Part shown: one piece after another, positions 5,707 to 6,343 of the stretch | Numbering within the stretch: the first letter of the stretch is position 1 | How the letters are laid out: every line of letters starts with the position of its first letter | NCBI GenBank assembly: GCA_041628615.1 | Contig: JBFKOW010000183.1 | Span: forward strand, 1 to 6,343 | DNA length: 6,343 bases | Direction: 5' to 3' | Source: JAMWZF01 sp041628615 | GTDB lineage: Bacteria; Pseudomonadota; Alphaproteobacteria; Rhodobacterales; Rhodobacteraceae | Notes under the pieces: model-generated | Told to the model about the DNA's origin: nothing | The model's input: only the letters and a program-made list of their open reading frames with translations | The model's database searches: none | Position numbers and translations under genes: made by a program

Positions 5707-6343
5707 GCCGCAGCCCTTCCGGATCGAAGGGCGGCCTGTCGAGAACCACGGCCCGGTGCGGCCGTCCGAGCACCATCACCTCCACGGTCTCGCCGGCAAC
5801 CGGCGCGCGCATCATCGCCAGCGCCAGGGACATGCCCACGCCGTGACCGTAGCCGCCGCTGGTCACCCGGCCTGCCGGGCTGCCGTCGGGACGAAAGACC
5901 GGCTCTCCGCCGCTGGCGTCGGCGGTCTCGGCCTCCTCCAGGCGCAACAACGTCAGAACTTCACGCGGTGCATTATCCTTGACCCGCAAGTAACTGTCCT
6001 TGTTGAGAAAGTCCTTGTCGGTCCGGATGAGCCAGTCGAGGCCAAGCTCCTGCGGCCAGTATTCCGGCGAGTAGTCCCGGCCCCAGCTGCCATAGCCTTT
6101 CTCGAGCCGCAACGCCATGAACGCCCGGCTGCCCACCGGGCCTCCGTCCATGCCGCGGGCCGCGTCCAGTAAGGTTTCGTAAAGCTTTTCCTGATCTTCT
6201 GCCGCGCAGTAGAGTTCCCAGCCAAGATCGCCGGTGAACGACACCCGAAGGGCCATGACCATGATACCTGCCAGACTGATCCGCCTGCTGTGGAAGAACG
6301 GGAAGTCCTCCGACGCAAGGGAGCAGGTGGTCATCCGCTGGAG
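5696..6343 (-). CDS. GcvT-like C-terminal part of a dimethylglycine/sarcosine dehydrogenase-type protein (partial, N-terminus beyond right edge)
   Basis: The 215 visible residues match the end of the aminomethyltransferase (GcvT) fold, which passes a methylene or methyl group to tetrahydrofolate. Visible motifs are ALRVSFTGDLGWELY (E of GDLGWE at 6217-6215, the folate-contacting position), RLEKGYGSWGRDYSPEY (from 6109) and TSGGYGHGVGMSLALAMMR (about 5863-5807). The end PPFDPEGLRLRG resembles the ends of FAD-dependent dimethylglycine or sarcosine dehydrogenases of about 800 residues, so the missing part is probably an FAD oxidoreductase domain. A stand-alone GcvT or a DmdA-like demethylase remains possible. 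An ATG at 6334 exists, but the frame stays open to the window edge (L-Q-R before it) and the sequence is already mid-domain, so I treat it as internal. GC is about 60%, against about 70% in the neighbours. The stop lies inside the convergent SYLF gene. Confidence 0.85.
   Translation of the reverse strand, partial: LQRMTTCSLASEDFPFFHSRRISLAGIMVMALRVSFTGDLGWELYCAAEDQEKLYETLLDAARGMDGGPVGSRAFMALRLEKGYGSWGRDYSPEYWPQELGLDWLIRTDKDFLNKDSYLRVKDNAPREVLTLLRLEEAETADASGGEPVFRPDGSPAGRVTSGGYGHGVGMSLALAMMRAPVAGETVEVMVLGRPHRAVVLDRPPFDPEGLRLRG
5713..5732 (+). terminator. Hairpin just after the SYLF stop, inside the convergent gene
   Basis: GCCCTTC (5713-5719) pairs perfectly with GAAGGGC (5726-5732) around a six-base loop, seven bases after the SYLF stop. 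No T-run follows. The same bases encode FDPEG near the C-terminus of the opposite-strand gene, so the palindrome may be a by-product of that coding. A terminator role for the SYLF transcript is possible. Confidence 0.35.

Noticed and set aside
6332..6334. ATG at 6334 as the true start of the GcvT-domain gene
   Set aside because: The frame stays open to the window edge and the sequence begins in the middle of the fold, so the gene very likely continues beyond the window.
1..6343. Mobile element, CRISPR array, toxin-antitoxin or defence system
   Set aside because: No transposase or integrase, inverted terminal repeats, regularly spaced repeats, or small paired genes were seen, and nearly all the sequence is explained by recognisable genes.

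Overview
The window is about 70% GC, with coding that strongly prefers G or C at the third codon position. Its intact proteins resemble those of the Rhodobacterales (Alphaproteobacteria; Rhodobacter/Roseobacter relatives). This placement comes from recalled family resemblance, not from a search.

Layout, left to right. Bases 1-2928 (minus) hold most of mfd, the transcription-repair coupling factor, cut by the left edge with the C-terminal part missing. Upstream on the same strand, 2990-3514 encodes a 174-residue protein with four membrane segments, probably starting at TTG. A 128-base divergent gap (3515-3642) separates this leftward pair from a rightward pair: hemB (3643-4641), whose active site lacks the zinc cysteines, and, one base later, a small VOC/glyoxalase-fold protein (4643-5044).

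The compact gap 5045-5148 holds a GC hairpin over the VOC stop codon, a near-consensus sigma-70 promoter (CTGACA, 17 bases, TATAGT), a second hairpin predicted to lie at the very 5' end of the new mRNA, and a Shine-Dalgarno. These serve a SYLF-domain lipoprotein (5149-5706) with a Tat-like signal. Its 3' end overlaps by 11 bases, tail to tail, the end of a minus-strand gene (5696-6343, cut by the right edge). That gene encodes the GcvT-like C-terminal part of what is probably a dimethylglycine/sarcosine dehydrogenase-type enzyme, and its GC content is clearly lower than that of its neighbours.

The genes do not form one pathway: DNA repair, tetrapyrrole synthesis, envelope and one-carbon metabolism sit side by side, as in an ordinary chromosomal core region. 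I found no mobile element, CRISPR array, RNA gene or defence system, and nothing that looks like a new system. The best leads are small ones: the arrangement upstream of the SYLF gene, the convergent overlap with its hairpin, the GC drop on the right, and the poorly understood membrane and VOC proteins.
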